Assembly: GCA_001600875.1 (NCBI GenBank)
Contig: BCLD01000011.1
Coordinates: forward strand, 124,001 to 188,000
Source of the DNA: Solicoccozyma terricola
Taxonomy: Eukaryota; Basidiomycota; Tremellomycetes; Filobasidiales; Piskurozymaceae
Direction of reading: 5' to 3'
DNA length: 64,000 nucleotides
In this document: piece by piece, positions 14,563 to 26,514 of the stretch
Numbering within the stretch: position 1 is the first letter of the stretch
Layout of the letters: each line of letters opens with the position of its first letter
The notes under the pieces: model-generated
What the model was told of the DNA's origin: nothing
Seen by the model: only the letters and a program-made list of their open reading frames with translations
Database searches by the model: none
Program-made: the position numbers and the translations under genes

Positions 14563-17500
14563 CTAGATGACGTCCTCTTCGATGATATCGGGCGGATTCC
14601 AGTATTTCGATGACGAGAGTGTGTGGTTGGTCTCCAAGGTGTTAATTGTGAAATTCTTCGAGTCGATGACAGTCGTCGAGAACTGATGCGCCTGCTGAAA
14701 TCAAACAATAAGGACCCGCCCACCATGACTTTTACCCCCAAACACTCACTTTACCTGGATGACCTTCCGAAGCTATCGATGGCGACGTAGCTGTAGAATC
14801 CAATGACAGCGCTCGTTGCCGAGCACGCGGTGGAGAATGGTCATCTTGGATCGGACCGGCAGTCAACTCGTGTCCAGACGGAGGTATCAGACCGCGGGCC
14901 CAGCTAGAGATCGTGAGTGCGGTCCACTCCCTCTGAGGCCCCGATTGTCCCAAGTTGTCGATTGCCACCTTGGAGCACGAGGCCGCCACCTTGGAGCACG
15001 AGGCCGGTGGTACTTTACCTCCATTGACACCGCTTCTTCCATCCTCCGATTGGTAACGGCCGGAAGTTGAGCGTGCTGGTGCGATCACATGAGAAGCCGC
15101 TGGCCGTCCGCCACCCGATGATGGAAACTCGGGTGCGGATGGTGCGAGAGTAGACTGATTTTGACGAGGAGTTGTGTTCCTGTGACGATCACCCGTGGGC
15201 TGAATACTCGATGACGTTGCGTTGCCACCTAGGATGACACCCTGGCCTGCCTGGCGGAGAATCTCTTGAACGAGTGCAGTGTACTGAGCTTCCCGTTCAC
15301 GGCCCATCCAGAGAATGCGATGTATGACATGATGCGCATGTTGGGGCCCACCGAATCGGGAGATGTTGACGGTGAGGAATTTGGAATAAATCTAAGTGAA
15401 AGCCGAGAGGATAGCGGCGGATGAGCATGTTTAGTACCAGGCCAGCGCTTGATAGCGAGTCTCGAAAGCGATATAGGTACGTACGAAATGCAGATTTCCA
15501 TCCTTCGCCACGTCAAGCGTCATGCCGTAAAAAGACCAGGCGTCGCCCCTTGCTACCATCCCGTAAACGATTTTATCCTGACACCTAGGTTGACCCATGA
15601 GTGGTTGTAAAGACGCAACTCGTTCGAGTTCATGCATCGCTTTCAAGGAAGCCATCATCGGCGCAAAGATCTGACGTTTACCCTTTTGGTAATCACCCTG
15701 GCGCATTTTCACCTCGATGAAGAAGAACGGAAGGATGGCAGAGGGAGGGACTGTGGTAAGGGGGGGGGGGGGGGGGGGGGGGGGAGGGGATTGGGAAGAG
15801 TAAACGAGCGATGAAGGAATATACCGGAGATCGACTCTCCTCAGCATTTTCACATTGGCAACGTCATCGCTACAATCACTCACGGCCATCCAATCCCAAC
15901 ACGATCGAGCCATTCTCGACGACCTTTTCCCACTTTTCCCAGATCTGCGTCTGTGATCGCATACCAACGAGCCGGGACGGCGCATAACCGACTGAGAAAT
16001 CTACAACGTAGTTGGGGAGGTTGGCAAGTCCGAGTCGTGCTGTAACTTTGGCATCCAGTTTATGTTGGGTTCTGGTGGGTGTGGTGGGTGGGGTGGGGTG
16101 GGGTGGGGTGGGTAGGGAACGAGTGTCAAAGCGGTCTTGGTGTCAGTCCTCCTTACATCCCTCGACGAACGTGTCGGACCACAAACTCACTGTAGTCGTA
16201 GGACGGTTGGGTCGTTTATCCAGTTATCGATGTGATCCACGATCAAAGAAACGCAAGCAGAGACAACAACTGCCCATGTCCCTTCCGATGCTTTATTATC
16301 GCCTAGAAAATCCATGCAAGTGTACCTTGTCCAACGAGAGTATATATCGATTTGATGGGAATCTAGATTGGACCACTTGTTTGCTTCGACGTACGTCACG
16401 CCATCCTGAAGGACCGCGCCCCGGGGGGTTGGGGGGGGGGAAGGGGGAGGGTATCGAAGGAGTGATCGAAAGGGTAATCGAAGGAAAATCATTGGAGACA
16501 GATGGTTAAATCGACAAGTTGACGAACAGGACCGTTCGAGCGTTGACGGTTCGAGAGTTAAGAAACCACGTTGAGCCCATCGTTTCGTTGGAGGGACATG
16601 ATAGTTCGTTTGAGGAAAGAGAGGGAGCGTGGGTGCGAACGGGTATAGCGTTCGCGGGAAACGAGTGGAGGAGAGAAAGAGAAAAGGGAACGGCATAAGC
16701 TAATGATATGCCACCCCCCCCCCCCCAATCTCTCACGTCGCCATAAGGTTGGAAACTCACAACGATGTTTGCCGGAATCACAGCGTTGGGATACGCCGCT
16801 ACAGCGGTCAAAACCCATTTCATCCTTGTGGTCGTGTCTGTATACCGAACACTACCATCTTCTTCATCCATCAGACCACTCTGCTCGAGTCGATCCCATT
16901 GCAAAGAAGCTTGAGAGGGAGTATCGCTAGGTGTTGGAATACCCAATAATCCGATGGAATTTCGTGACGAAGTTTCAGAAAGTGTTGGAAACGTGAACAT
17001 GTCGTGAGGTTGTGAAAGTCGAAATGCACTCTCCCATTCGATATGTTCGACATGATCATCTGGTAAATGGGAAGGATGAGATTGAGGAGGTGGACGATGA
17101 TGGTGATGATGATGGGTGGAAGAGGATAGGTCCTCCGTCGCCGCGGTAAGAGGTAGCTCGCGATTCGGAGGTTGCGACGACGACGACGAGGTCAAGTGTG
17201 GCTTGGGAGGGAACAGCGAAGGCGATGGGTGGTCGGGATATGGTTGATGTGACGTCGGTTGAGGAGGTCGTCGTGAACCAGTCGAGCATTCCTGATCAAA
17301 CTGGGGTACACGAGGTTGACCAGGATCTCCAACTCCACTTGCACCTGCATCATCATCGAGACGGAGACCACGAGAATTTCCCGGCGTCATCGGTGAGCTG
17401 ATCGGAATACGGGAAGGGTAGGGGTCCTGATCGATGCGGCGGACGAGGTGGTGTGATCCAGCGAGCGTAGGAGGATGATATGACTGGATTCCACGATCGA

Positions 17501-17672
17501 AGGGCGGTAAATACGATACCCACCCCGTCGGTGAGTAATACACCCATCCCGTTGGCGACATATCAGATCGATTTCGCAGGTCAGGCTCCCATTCTTGCTG
17601 CCGTCCTGTATTCGAGGTACGCTCCGTCTGCGCACCAGGAGGACCAGGAGGACCAGCTGGGACACCGTCCAT
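14563..17672 (-). CDS. Intron-rich unknown protein with a possible PD-(D/E)XK-like core
   Basis: Start Met at 17,672 (MDGVPAGPPGPPG); stop at 14,563 (PPDIIEEDVI). The first exon encodes about 300 residues of Pro/Ser/His-rich disordered sequence and ends in a folded-looking stretch (MKWVLTAVAAYPNAVIPANIV). Shorter exons follow: DGVTYVEANKWSNLDSHQID at 16,410-16,330, KLDAKVTARLGLANLPNYVV and WEKWEKVVENGSIVLGLDG at 16,060-15,890, then FFFIEVKMRQGDYQKGKRQI with a helix ending MASLKAMHEL near 15,730-15,640, and a Ser-rich tail. The order Asp (VVDFSVG), then IEVK, then a Gln-containing helix resembles PD-(D/E)XK nuclease-like folds; that is inference only. One junction near 15,430 could not be placed. 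Three introns contain G/C homopolymers. Confidence 0.62.
15760..15784. repeat. Homopolymer of 25 G (intronic)
   Basis: It lies in an intron of the minus-strand gene. In sense it is poly-C ending eight bases before the acceptor TTACCACAG. Related intronic tracts are (GGGGT)n at 16,088-16,112, a G-rich stretch at 16,423-16,449 and 13 C at 16,714-16,726. Confidence 0.9.
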
Positions 17673-19028
17673 GGTCGGAAGGAATCTGCCAGACCCGATG
17701 ATTGCAACGAGCGACGAACAAATGGTGAGGGGTGAGGGACAAGATAGTTGGCATGGATGGAGTTCATGTTCGGTGTAAATCCATGATGACGTGTCATCCT
17801 CCGGGAAATGTGAGTGAGGAGTGAGGTGACAGACAGACAGACAAGGAAAGCCAGGCCGCCCCGGTGTGGGTGGGTAGGGGGGAACTACCGATATCACCCA
17901 ACAATAGAGCAATCAGGGGGGTTACGTACAGAGACGGAGCTGGGTGGAAAGAGAAAAGATTCCACTGAATACTTTGGGGGAAAACAAAAAGCAACTCGTG
18001 GAAGTTCTACCGACCGAAGCAAATGATTCACCCCCTTTCCCTCCGAGACATGGACCGGATGCGTCGCTGAGATCAGGCTGGCTGGTGGAGCCCCATTAGA
18101 AGACTCTAACCCTCCTATTGATGATGCTGAAGAGAGGGGAACCATAGCTCGTCCGGCGTCGCAGTTTCTATAAGCAGCTGCTACGCGTACGGCTTGCCAG
18201 CGCTGCGAGCGTCATCGCGACAACGCGCGCGTTGCTGTATGTGGTCTAACGTTTTGAATCGAGCTGCGATGCGAGTCGTCCAAAAAAAAAAATGTTCACG
18301 GTACCACGCTCTACGAGATGGAAGCAAGTCTCTGTGACAAGACAGTTTGCAGCGCGGGATACCATCCACATCGATCAGGCTGAGATTGTATTTGGGAAGT
18401 CAAATCCACCACATCCCGATATCTCTCATCACCTTACAATGCTCAATCTTGCCGTGAAAGCTGCCGATTGACAGACCTTCAAGCACTGTACTTTCTTCTC
18501 ACATACTCGTTCTTGGACCACCATTATAGGCGCTAGGCTTCATGTGATGTTCATACAATTCAACCATTGAATTACCCTGGAGTAGATGAGGTGGTACGTG
18601 TCGGGTGCGGGTCTTGTCGATTAGTTAACGTTCGTGGATTGCTCCATTAACGCTTAACGATCGAGATGACTGCAATGACTTCTTTCGGGATCTGCGCTGG
18701 TTGTAATTCAGACCTTGCCTAGATGCCTCTCTTTGCGGATACGTGTGGATGATGGTGTGAGTGTGAGTGTGTATGTAAAGTGGGGTGAGATGAGGATAGC
18801 TAGTCCGAGTGAAGTCGCTTGTCGATAGTATGTTCGATAGATGATTCAGGTGTTATGGTATACCCCTTAGAACTGAGTCTATTACAGGGTGAGTAAAAGG
18901 GAAGTAAGAGGGCTAACAGACGAGCCGATTCTTCTTATTTATACATGAATTGAGTGAAAGAAGTGGAAAGAAATGTCGTGTGTCGCCAAGGGAACGTTTG
19001 GCGTGAGAAGGAAGTAAGGCGAGGTGTC

Positions 19029-19150
19029 GTTGCTACGACTGTTGCCAGAAAGACGAGGTCGTTGTCCTGGCGACATCGGAATGCTAGGTCGTTGCGAATG
19101 TTGTCAGGAAGATGAGGTCGTTTTCCCGGCGACAAATGGAACGCTAAGAT
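19029..19150. repeat. Imperfect tandem repeat, about 60 bp x 2
   Basis: GTTGCTACGACTGTTGCCAG..GACGAGGTCGTT..CGGCGACA is repeated as GTTGCGAATGTTGTCAGG..GATGAGGTCGTT..CGGCGACA, with several substitutions. Confidence 0.7.
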
Positions 19151-19810
19151 GGTTTTGTTGGTGACTAACCGGTCGTGACGTGTCGCTAGTGTCGTATCCT
19201 TACAGTACGATGTCGTTCCTTTTGTAACTGCAGGAGACGGGCATTTTGAGATTCGCCCACACTGCAAGTTTTATCACATTTTCACTGTCGTCTAGTGTGG
19301 TCGTTTGTTGTGCTGTGGGGGTGTATCGTAGCATTCAAAACTCATTTGGGTAACAATGGGACGACAAGTCTGAACATTTAGACACCGCTGACCGAGTACC
19401 AACTGTGCGCAAATGGCCCCCTTCAACAGGGTGGTGTGATAAAGGGTGAAGGGATAAGGCTTGATGGCGCAGATGGTGACAGCTCATGTCTAACACCCTC
19501 CCTTACAAACGCGAGCCGTGACAGTCGGAAGTGAGAAAGTCGAGTTTCACCTCGCCACCCGCATTCATCATGATATGTTCGTTGATTATGCACCTTGCAT
19601 TCGCTGGCATTCGTTGGCATCGCTGGCATCGCTGTCATCGCTGACTGATTTGATGGCCGGTATGTAACCTAGTGATAAAACGTTGCATAACCCATCTTCT
19701 AGCACCTTGTGCACTTAGTTTCCGTAGAAGGTAAACTGGGATATAGGGATAGCAACTGAAGGCAGCTCTAGAAACAGATTGCTTCTGGCTACGTTCCAAT
19801 TGTATACGTT

Positions 19811-19847
19811 ACACTACACTATATTTTTTGCCCTCTGTAGTGTAGTG
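19811..19847 (-). repeat. Palindromic repeat core, inverted copy of 7,504-7,540
   Basis: The reverse complement begins CACTACACTACAGAGGGC and matches the copy at 7.5 kb at 35 of 37 positions; both differences are transitions. The outer 15-base arms of the first copy are not kept here. Confidence 0.8.
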
Positions 19848-20428
19848 AAGGAAAAAAAAATCATTGTAGTGCATCTGGTGTACTACGAAAGAACACTTCT
19901 AAGCCGATAGTTGCAGATGCTATTGGTCTGTACGTCCCTTTACGCTGCAGTGCACCCCTTAGTGTAGGTTCTAATCATTACCCGTTGATTGGATCAGAGC
20001 TACAGATGGCCTTAGCATCGGGCGCTTGGGCTAAATATACGGTCTTTACAGGCTCTAGTATCGGCGGAGCTAGTGATCGGTAAAGGAAAGGTGAGAAACA
20101 TCTGTGTTCGCCTGCGAGTAAGCATGCTGCGCAAGGAGCGTAGACGGGAAACTCAAACAGATGCTTGGGGCATTTCACTCTTGTGGTTTGGAGGGCTAAT
20201 AAGCTGCGACCTTTGTCAGTAAAACATTCTACCTTTGTTCGGTGAAAAATTGTACCTTTGTTCAGTGAAAAGTTAACACCCCGTTGGTTTCATTGCTTTA
20301 TACAGAGGGCAATCCTGAGGAATAGCTACACGCTTGCAATCATCATCAAACCCAACCATTATCACCAAATTCAAATTACGTCTCAAAACTACCCCAATCG
20401 ATCTATTTGGCTGAAAGAAATTGTGGTA

Positions 20429-21144
20429 ATGTCTGAACCTGACAGTGAACTGATATGGCTCGATGGAAAGGACTGGGAAGCCAAAGTCAGAGTGGATGCA
20501 TTCCTGGATTGCCAGCCTGCGCCCAACGATGTTGTTAATGCAGGTAAGCAGTTTGCGGATGACATCATTCGTCTGTTGCGGCTGGCAAACCCGCAAATCA
20601 AGTCATATGATCCTGCCCATGCAGTATTCCGAGATGAAAGCCTAACTTTCAAGGAAAGAACGGAGAAGATCATGGACTTGAAGAGATTCAAGAAGAGGGA
20701 AGTCTCGACGGGCAGCTTGGTCGTCCCGGGTCATACCCGAATGGTGCCGCAGTACTCCACATTCTGGGAAGGAATCATTGCCGGTAAACTGGATATCTCT
20801 GAGATGGAGACTTCTGAGGCTTCTGCGATTCATAGTGTTGATCAGGGTGATTCAGACCACTTGCATCACCAATTGGCAACCAAGCTTGATTCTATACTGG
20901 CTAAAGGTTTTATGAAGAACTAGAGTCTAGTTTGGCAAGCTTGTCGGGTGGCCTTGAAAGCCTGGAGGACAGAAAAATCCTCTCTATGTTCAGCGAGCTG
21001 GATCATGATAGCATTCAATTGGTGTCGGTTTACCAAAAGATTGCACATGAGCATACACGCCGATCAACTGCTGGCGATGAGAACACTGGAAGTGGAAGCA
21101 CTGCACGCACGACACGCACTTTGACTCAACTCACGGACACGTAA
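20429..21144 (+). CDS. Unknown protein, probably one gene with a frameshift
   Basis: The Met at 20,429 begins MSEPDSELIWLDGKDWEAKV, and an acidic helical protein of about 164 residues follows to a stop at 20,921-20,923 (AKGFMKN). I chose this Met over the one at 20,258 because the upstream part has unrelated composition. Directly after the stop, another frame continues in good coding style: YEELESSLASLSGG from about 20,906, then ILSMFSELDHDSIQLVSVYQ, to a stop at 21,144. A small indel near 20,900-20,915, real or from sequencing, would join them into about 235 residues with a leucine-rich C-terminal helix. No domain is recognised. Confidence 0.5.
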
Positions 21145-21820
21145 CCATCCACGCCTGGCTCAACCCTTACTTCCAGTAGGCTCCATCAACCATTTGCACC
21201 TACATTGGTCTGATGCAGCTACCTTGGAATGCCATACGAGCGTTGGGCCGAGGTAACTATATCATTCTGATACGGTACTTTGCTCTCCTGTCATGCCTAC
21301 TTTGCTCTTGCTCTACAGCGACTTTTGCATGTTTTGCCACTTACATCGACTATAACCTTCTTTCCCTCTTTGTAATTCACCCTGTTAATGATCATCATTC
21401 CACGACTCATACTTGCCATCCATATCTGACCTCTCCAATCATACTATCGACTTGGTCTCGCTACCTTACTTCAACCACGTTGGATACAAATCATTTCCGA
21501 TGGCATGTTGTTATCCGCATCCATTTGCAGCTCCCTCCAACGTCACCAACAATCGACGGGATGCTACCCAAAGAATCGGGAGAGAGAATTATGAACGGAC
21601 GCTCTCGTACCGATGACCCACAGCGGGTTCAGTCTACGTCTACCCTGTCAATCACCGCTACCGTTTTCTCTTCGACTGTCTCCTTGGTGTCGGATTCGGC
21701 TCCGTCGGAGTGTCCACAGCCTTTCGTTTCTGGCCCATCTTCCGAGGCACTGTAAGAAAGAGAATCCCGCATCAGCTCTCAAACGGCGGTTGGATATATG
21801 AGCCGAGAGACGCATGGAAC
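21145..21820 (+). repeat. Partial LTR-like repeat and flanking spacer
   Basis: From about 21,186 (CACCTACATTGG, also at 4,626) and 21,340-21,480 (CGACTATAACCTTCTTTCCC, then CACCCTGTTAATG) the sequence follows the LTR-like family of 4.8 and 26.2 kb. A Ser/Thr-rich open frame after it (to 21,755) has no recognisable product and is not counted as a gene. Confidence 0.5.
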
Positions 21821-24607
21821 TCACACGGTCGAGCTTGCTTGTCCGATCCTGACCCCGCTGTCACTGTTTTGGGAACTGGATCTGTGGAGGGGATTATAGG
21901 GCGGTATGCGGGTGAGATGAGAGATAAAAGCAGGCACCAAAAGACTCGCACCTGGGACCACACTCTTCGCACGTTCCATATTCTCGTCTTCATCTGCGTC
22001 TTCATCCTCCCCATCCCCATTCCCATCCCCATCCCCATCCTCCTCCCTCTCAGACTCTACCACGGTAGCAAGTTGCGATTTGGTGGGTTTTGCGGCTGAA
22101 TGGTTGGCGGCGGTCAAGGCGCTCGCAATCATCAGCTTGTCTGAATTGCACATCACGATGATGACGACGACGATGACGCCGACGATTAATTGCTGGTCGA
22201 GGTCAGGGTCACTCACGTTGTTGCTGCTGCTGCTGCTGATATATTGGACCTCGAAACTTGTTTGCAAAGTAACCGAACCCGTCATCAATGGCGAGATCAA
22301 AGTCGCGTTTTGATTTCACCAACTGCTCTTCATCGAAATCCATTTCTAACAATCGCAATGTAGCCTCGTCTCCTTTGGCTAGCTTCCCTGCCATGTGACG
22401 CATCCTATCGATGAGCAGACGGTTTGTGAACTCGTACCTGTTTTTCATGTCGAGGATTGTTTCCATTTTCGCCTTGATCTCTGCCGCTTCCTCTACTGCG
22501 AGACTACAATTCTTCTTCCCCTTGATGGTACACGGACGACAGCTCCATCCCTGCTCTTTGCTAATGTAGCATTCGGTGGAGGTTTGTTCACAGTACTCGC
22601 AAGCGTGATCAGAGAGGTAGCCAGCGAATTTGCCGGAAACGAAACGGGACGTCAATTGGTGTGGTTGTTGAGGGGTGAATATTCGGTGATGGTGTCGAGA
22701 ACGAGGAGGAGGAGGAGCCGGGGGAGGGGAATGTCCAAATGAAGCGTAGCGCTGACGTGGGATATTTCTCGACAACGACGATCGTTGTCTGATTCCTTTG
22801 GGTCGCGTCGGAGATGTACCTCGTTCGTATGCGGCGACGACGTTGTCGGGTTTCGTAGATTGCATTCGTTGTAACGCGGGTTCGTGGTGGTCGTGGTCTG
22901 GTGAACCAAAATCCACATCGTCTTCGTTTGTATCTTCATTCGTATCCCCGTCCGATTCCACGTTCGCTCCGTCATTCTCGTTGGTATCGTCGTCATGATT
23001 GTTGTGACCCGGAATGAATATTTCATCGCCGTCGCCGTAAGGATAGCCACCAACACCTCTATCCCCTTCATCTTCATCTTCGTCTTCGTCTCCACCTTGA
23101 TCATCATCTTTCCCAACCATATTCTCATCCTCCTCACGCCTTAGATTATCAACCCCAACAGTCCGAGTAAGAGGACGACCAACCACACCCGTCGATTTCA
23201 ATCGATTCCCCACCGTTCTTGTTGCGAGAACCGACGATTTGGATTTTCCATTGAATTTCCCATTCAACGTCGTCGTCGTCGCCGCGGTAGCCTGAACTTG
23301 TCCCGTAGTCTTGCTGTGATTGATTGCTAGACGAGGTGGACGCGAAGCAGGATGAGGATGGGTCGGATGAGGATGGGTCGATTGAGGTGGCGGTGGCGAC
23401 GTTGCAAATCGTCCAACTCGTGTTTTATTCCCTCTACGAAATGGTGGAGACTTTATCGGTGTAGTTGTATTTGTAGGAGACGAATGAGATGGTGGGATTG
23501 TGATCTTGATTCGAGGGATGATGTTGGTTTTTACGAGATTCGAAGAGGTTGGAGGTGGTGGTGGAGGTGGTGGTGGTGTTGTATCTTCATCTCGTGGTGG
23601 AAATGAGGATTGATGATGGGTAGGGTATTGATCATCCTCATCATCGTTCTCGCCTTCCACCTCCTCATCCTCCGCTTCCAAACCGTCCTCCCCATCCTCA
23701 TCCTCATCCCCTCCCACGACCACTGAAGAACCCCTACCGTTGCTCATCTTCAACGGTAGAGTATTCTGTGACGTCGACGCTGATGATCGAGGAGGATTTG
23801 AACGACGATGTCGATTGTTGTTGTTGTTCTCCCCCTCGCCGTCGCCGCCGCCGCCGCCCCGGGTATAACCATTCGGTGCTACATCCAGATTCCCATTCCG
23901 AGTGAAAGCAATCACCGTCTCCGGTCTCGTTGGTCGTCGACGACTTGACGACGGCGGCGATACAGACATTGGTGCGGGTGAATGTCGTAAGAGAGGCATG
24001 GGTGAAGGTGGGATTTGTTTCGTTGTCGTAGTTGCACCGTTTGAACCGGTTGATGGTACATCTCGATCTCGATCTCTAGCTCGAGTTGATATTGTTGGGA
24101 AGTTTGGTATTGGATCGATTATCATACCTCGTTGGATGAGTGCGTCCTGGTGCGGGGGGTGGGTGGGGGGGGAGGGGGCATTCCATCAGCATCATCAACC
24201 ACCTCGAGCCACAACAGAGCAGCCCCCCCACCCCCCCCCTCCCACCCCCCACCAACCTCATAATCCCTCGTACAAACCCCAACCCAAACCCACATCCCCA
24301 ACGTCTGATAAGCAATCGCAAACTTGTTCAAAACATCCATCCAAGTGAATCTCAACAATGTACCATTCTTCAATGCATCACGAAACATCTTGTGTGCTCG
24401 TTCATATTCGTATCGTGAGATGTAAGTCATCGTTCCGTCGTCGTCGTCGATGCAAGGGACCACGTCTTTCGAGGTGGTGGCGGTGGTGGAGAATGGGCCG
24501 TCGGGGGGTGGGGGTAGTGGTGCCATGGTGGTGATGACGGTGGTGGTAGTGGTGGTGGTGGTGGTGGTGATGGTGACGGTGATGGGTAGTAACCCTCCTT
24601 CGCTCAA
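21821..24607 (-). CDS. Low-complexity nuclear-type protein with a Zn2Cys6-like cluster
   Basis: The first exon runs from a Met at 24,607 (an inner Met, MAPLPPPPDGP, is near 24,526) and contains RYEYERAHKMFRDALK and WMDVLNKFAIAYQTLG. A G/C-rich intron (about 24,143-24,300) leads to DALIQRGMIIDPIPNF and a long disordered acidic, Ser/Pro/Thr-rich exon. Near its end the pattern C-x2-C-x6-C-x9-C-x2-C-x7-C (CEYCEQTSTEC .. CRPCTIKGKKNC) fits a Zn(II)2Cys6 binuclear cluster but sits far from the N-terminus and has few of the usual basic residues. A helix (KAKMETILDMKNRYEF) and a Gln run follow. An intron at 22,141-22,216 joins to an acidic tail. Probably a DNA-associated regulator; the target is unknown. 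Confidence 0.68.
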
Positions 24608-24740
24608 ATTACGTAATCAGCCAACCAGCCTCGAGGGATCAGTGGCCTCTCGATGTTGGATTCAGATCTACCCGCTAAGACCAACGAAGAGATGACAGAC
24701 CACGAAGGAGGGGAAAGACCGGGTGCTCGATTATGTGTGT

Positions 24741-24826
24741 AACGATCAAACGACGATTGTCATATCCAAGGATAGACTAGTCACCTGACACTCTATCCAA
24801 TGTCGATCAGCATATCCTATATCCAG
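24741..24826 (+). repeat. Dispersed repeat, copy 2 (see 3,570-3,660)
   Basis: It shares GGATAGActagTCACCTGACA and CTCTATCCAATGTCGATCAG with the copy at 3.6 kb, with small differences. Confidence 0.65.
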
Positions 24827-24860
24827 TCGATGTACCGGTCGATGTGTCACGGGAATTCCT

Positions 24861-24917
24861 GTTACGACCGGACCTTGACGGAGAAGTGCCGAGGTACGGG
24901 TGTGCAAGCACACAGGA
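24861..24917 (+). repeat. 57-bp repeat, direct member of an inverted pair
   Basis: GTTACGACCGGACCTTGACG.. to GTGTGCAAGCACACAGGA. The reverse complement of 30,571-30,627 matches it at 52 of 57 positions, and all five differences are transitions (C/T or G/A). It contains the small hairpin GTGTGC-AA-GCACAC. Confidence 0.85.
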
Positions 24918-25183
24918 AACGGTCGGGAGGAATTGCGGAATGGATGGAGAGAGGGCCTAGTCCAGTTGCCAACTTCACAGAGTTGCAGCAAGGAATCACT
25001 TGACCAAGGTGAAGGACTAGGTGGATAGGAGCTCAGTGAAGGCTGAGCTTGATTGGCTAGTAACTTATAATATCTTTTGGTGAAGAGAAAAGGGAAAAGT
25101 ACAAAGAAGGCAAGGATCTGGGCCAGCCTTATATAGTTTTTGGGAACCGACATTTGCCACTGTCGTTCCTTATCAAAGTCAGT

Positions 25184-25295
25184 CCAGTCTCGGGTGTACT
25201 GTCATTCGGTGGAGTTGGTGAGTCGTATGTCGGTCCAGTCTTGGGTGTACTGTCAATCGGTGGATCCAGTCTCGGGTGTACTGTCAATCGGTGGA
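25184..25295. repeat. Three copies of a 30-bp unit
   Basis: CCAGTCTCGGGTGTACTGTC AATCGGTGGA occurs at 25,184-25,213, 25,235-25,264 and 25,266-25,295 with one or two differences. Confidence 0.9.
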
Positions 25296-25377
25296 GATTG
25301 GTGACTCAGCAGGTGGTGAGTCATGATGTTGACCTATTGATAGCTATGTTGCGGTACTGCATTGGCAGGATCGTAAC

Positions 25378-25469
25378 AATTCCTCTGAACACGCTACGAT
25401 CTCCCATCGCCGTCGCTCTGTCACGGGAATTCCTCTGAACATGCTACGACCTCCCATCGCCGTCGCTCT
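25378..25469. repeat. Tandem duplication, 42 bp x 2 at 50-bp period
   Basis: AATTCCTCTGAACACGCTAC.. (25,378-25,419) is repeated at 25,428-25,469 with two substitutions. The spacer TGTCACGGG also occurs at 24,845 and, inverted, near 4,610, and may be a repeat terminus. Confidence 0.9.
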
Positions 25470-26188
25470 AGGATGTCAGATAGGGGCTCCACGTCATTCA
25501 TCATAACTCGCGCATGTTATCATCGTCATTCGCGTGACCCGAACTAGGCTCATACACCTAACAACCATTGTTCAAGGAACAATGGACATATGCCAGGTCC
25601 ACGGCCCGACGGCGGCTAAATCGACTCACGCCATCTGTAAAGAATGCAACTGCAAAGTAACATTCATTAACCATACCCCTTACCATTACGGCAAAAGCTC
25701 ACAATTCCAGACCAGAGGTGGAATTGCATTTGCAGTTGTATATAAACCCAACACGTCTCAGGATCAGATCCCTATAATCCTGACACCATCTCAGACGTGG
25801 TCACCATCAGATGGATCCGTCCAAATCTGTAAGGATATGACCAATCCACTCGACACTGGACACGTCATCTCTCGTATGGCCTCATATGGCCTCAGCCCCT
25901 ACGCGTCTACGTCCGGATTGGGATACGAATCCTTACTCGACTTAACTCTATTTCTTTCGCTCTCCTCTTACGCCTCTTGGACTAATCGGGCTTCCTCGAT
26001 TACAACCAATGCCCCTCGATTGCAAACGACGGATCTCTCTTACAATCGATGGACATCTCTAGAAACCGACGGATCTCTCTAGATATCGATGGATTACTCT
26101 AGGACAGTTAAGACATTCTTATTCTCCTTTCGCGCTTCGAGATATCGCCACTATCCGATATCTCTCTTCATTGTTCTTTACTATCGTT

Positions 26189-26514
26189 TTACTATAAAGA
26201 GCGCTCCCTTACGGACCTCTTCTCTCTATTGTAATTCACCCTGTTAATGCATCGCATTCCATGACACTACATTTGCCACTAGCATCTCGACTAATCATAT
26301 ATCGACTTAGGCTCGCTACCTAAACACTCATACTACATTAGATCATCGGATCCCAGCGTTACATAGTGAGTATAGGGATAGATCTGAAACTAACTTGCGT
26401 GAGTTCCCGAATACAGTCATAGCAGTCCTCTTCGGATCAAGCCTTTTAGTCCTATCTTGTGATACGAGGAGTCCGAAAGCCACTGAGTCCACGAAGAAAG
26501 ACCAGCACCTGACA
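26189..26514 (+). repeat. LTR-like repeat, copy 2
   Basis: Colinear with 4,816-5,143, from ACTATAAAG to CCAGCACCTGACA. The stretch between 25,470 and 27,360 contains no other supported gene. A 182-codon open frame at 25,534-26,082 lies in repeat-type sequence. Confidence 0.6.

Larger units (their letters stand above)
17673..20428. other. Intergenic region between divergent genes; repeats only
   Basis: No supported coding sequence. The part next to 17,673 is presumably the promoter of the minus-strand gene. Imperfect tandem repeats lie at 19,029-19,150 and the palindromic core at 19,811-19,847. The phrase TACAGGGTGAG near 18,880 recurs at 26,555. Confidence 0.5.

Noticed and set aside
16506..17912. 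468-codon uninterrupted frame taken as one exon
   Set aside because: The part below 16,759 continues past a good GTGAGT donor into a C-rich intron, and the part above 17,672 precedes the likely start Met; only the middle is kept as coding.
25534..26082. 182-codon open frame on the + strand
   Set aside because: It lies among tandem repeats and an LTR-like copy, has no domain or splice partner, and its composition follows the repeat rather than genes.
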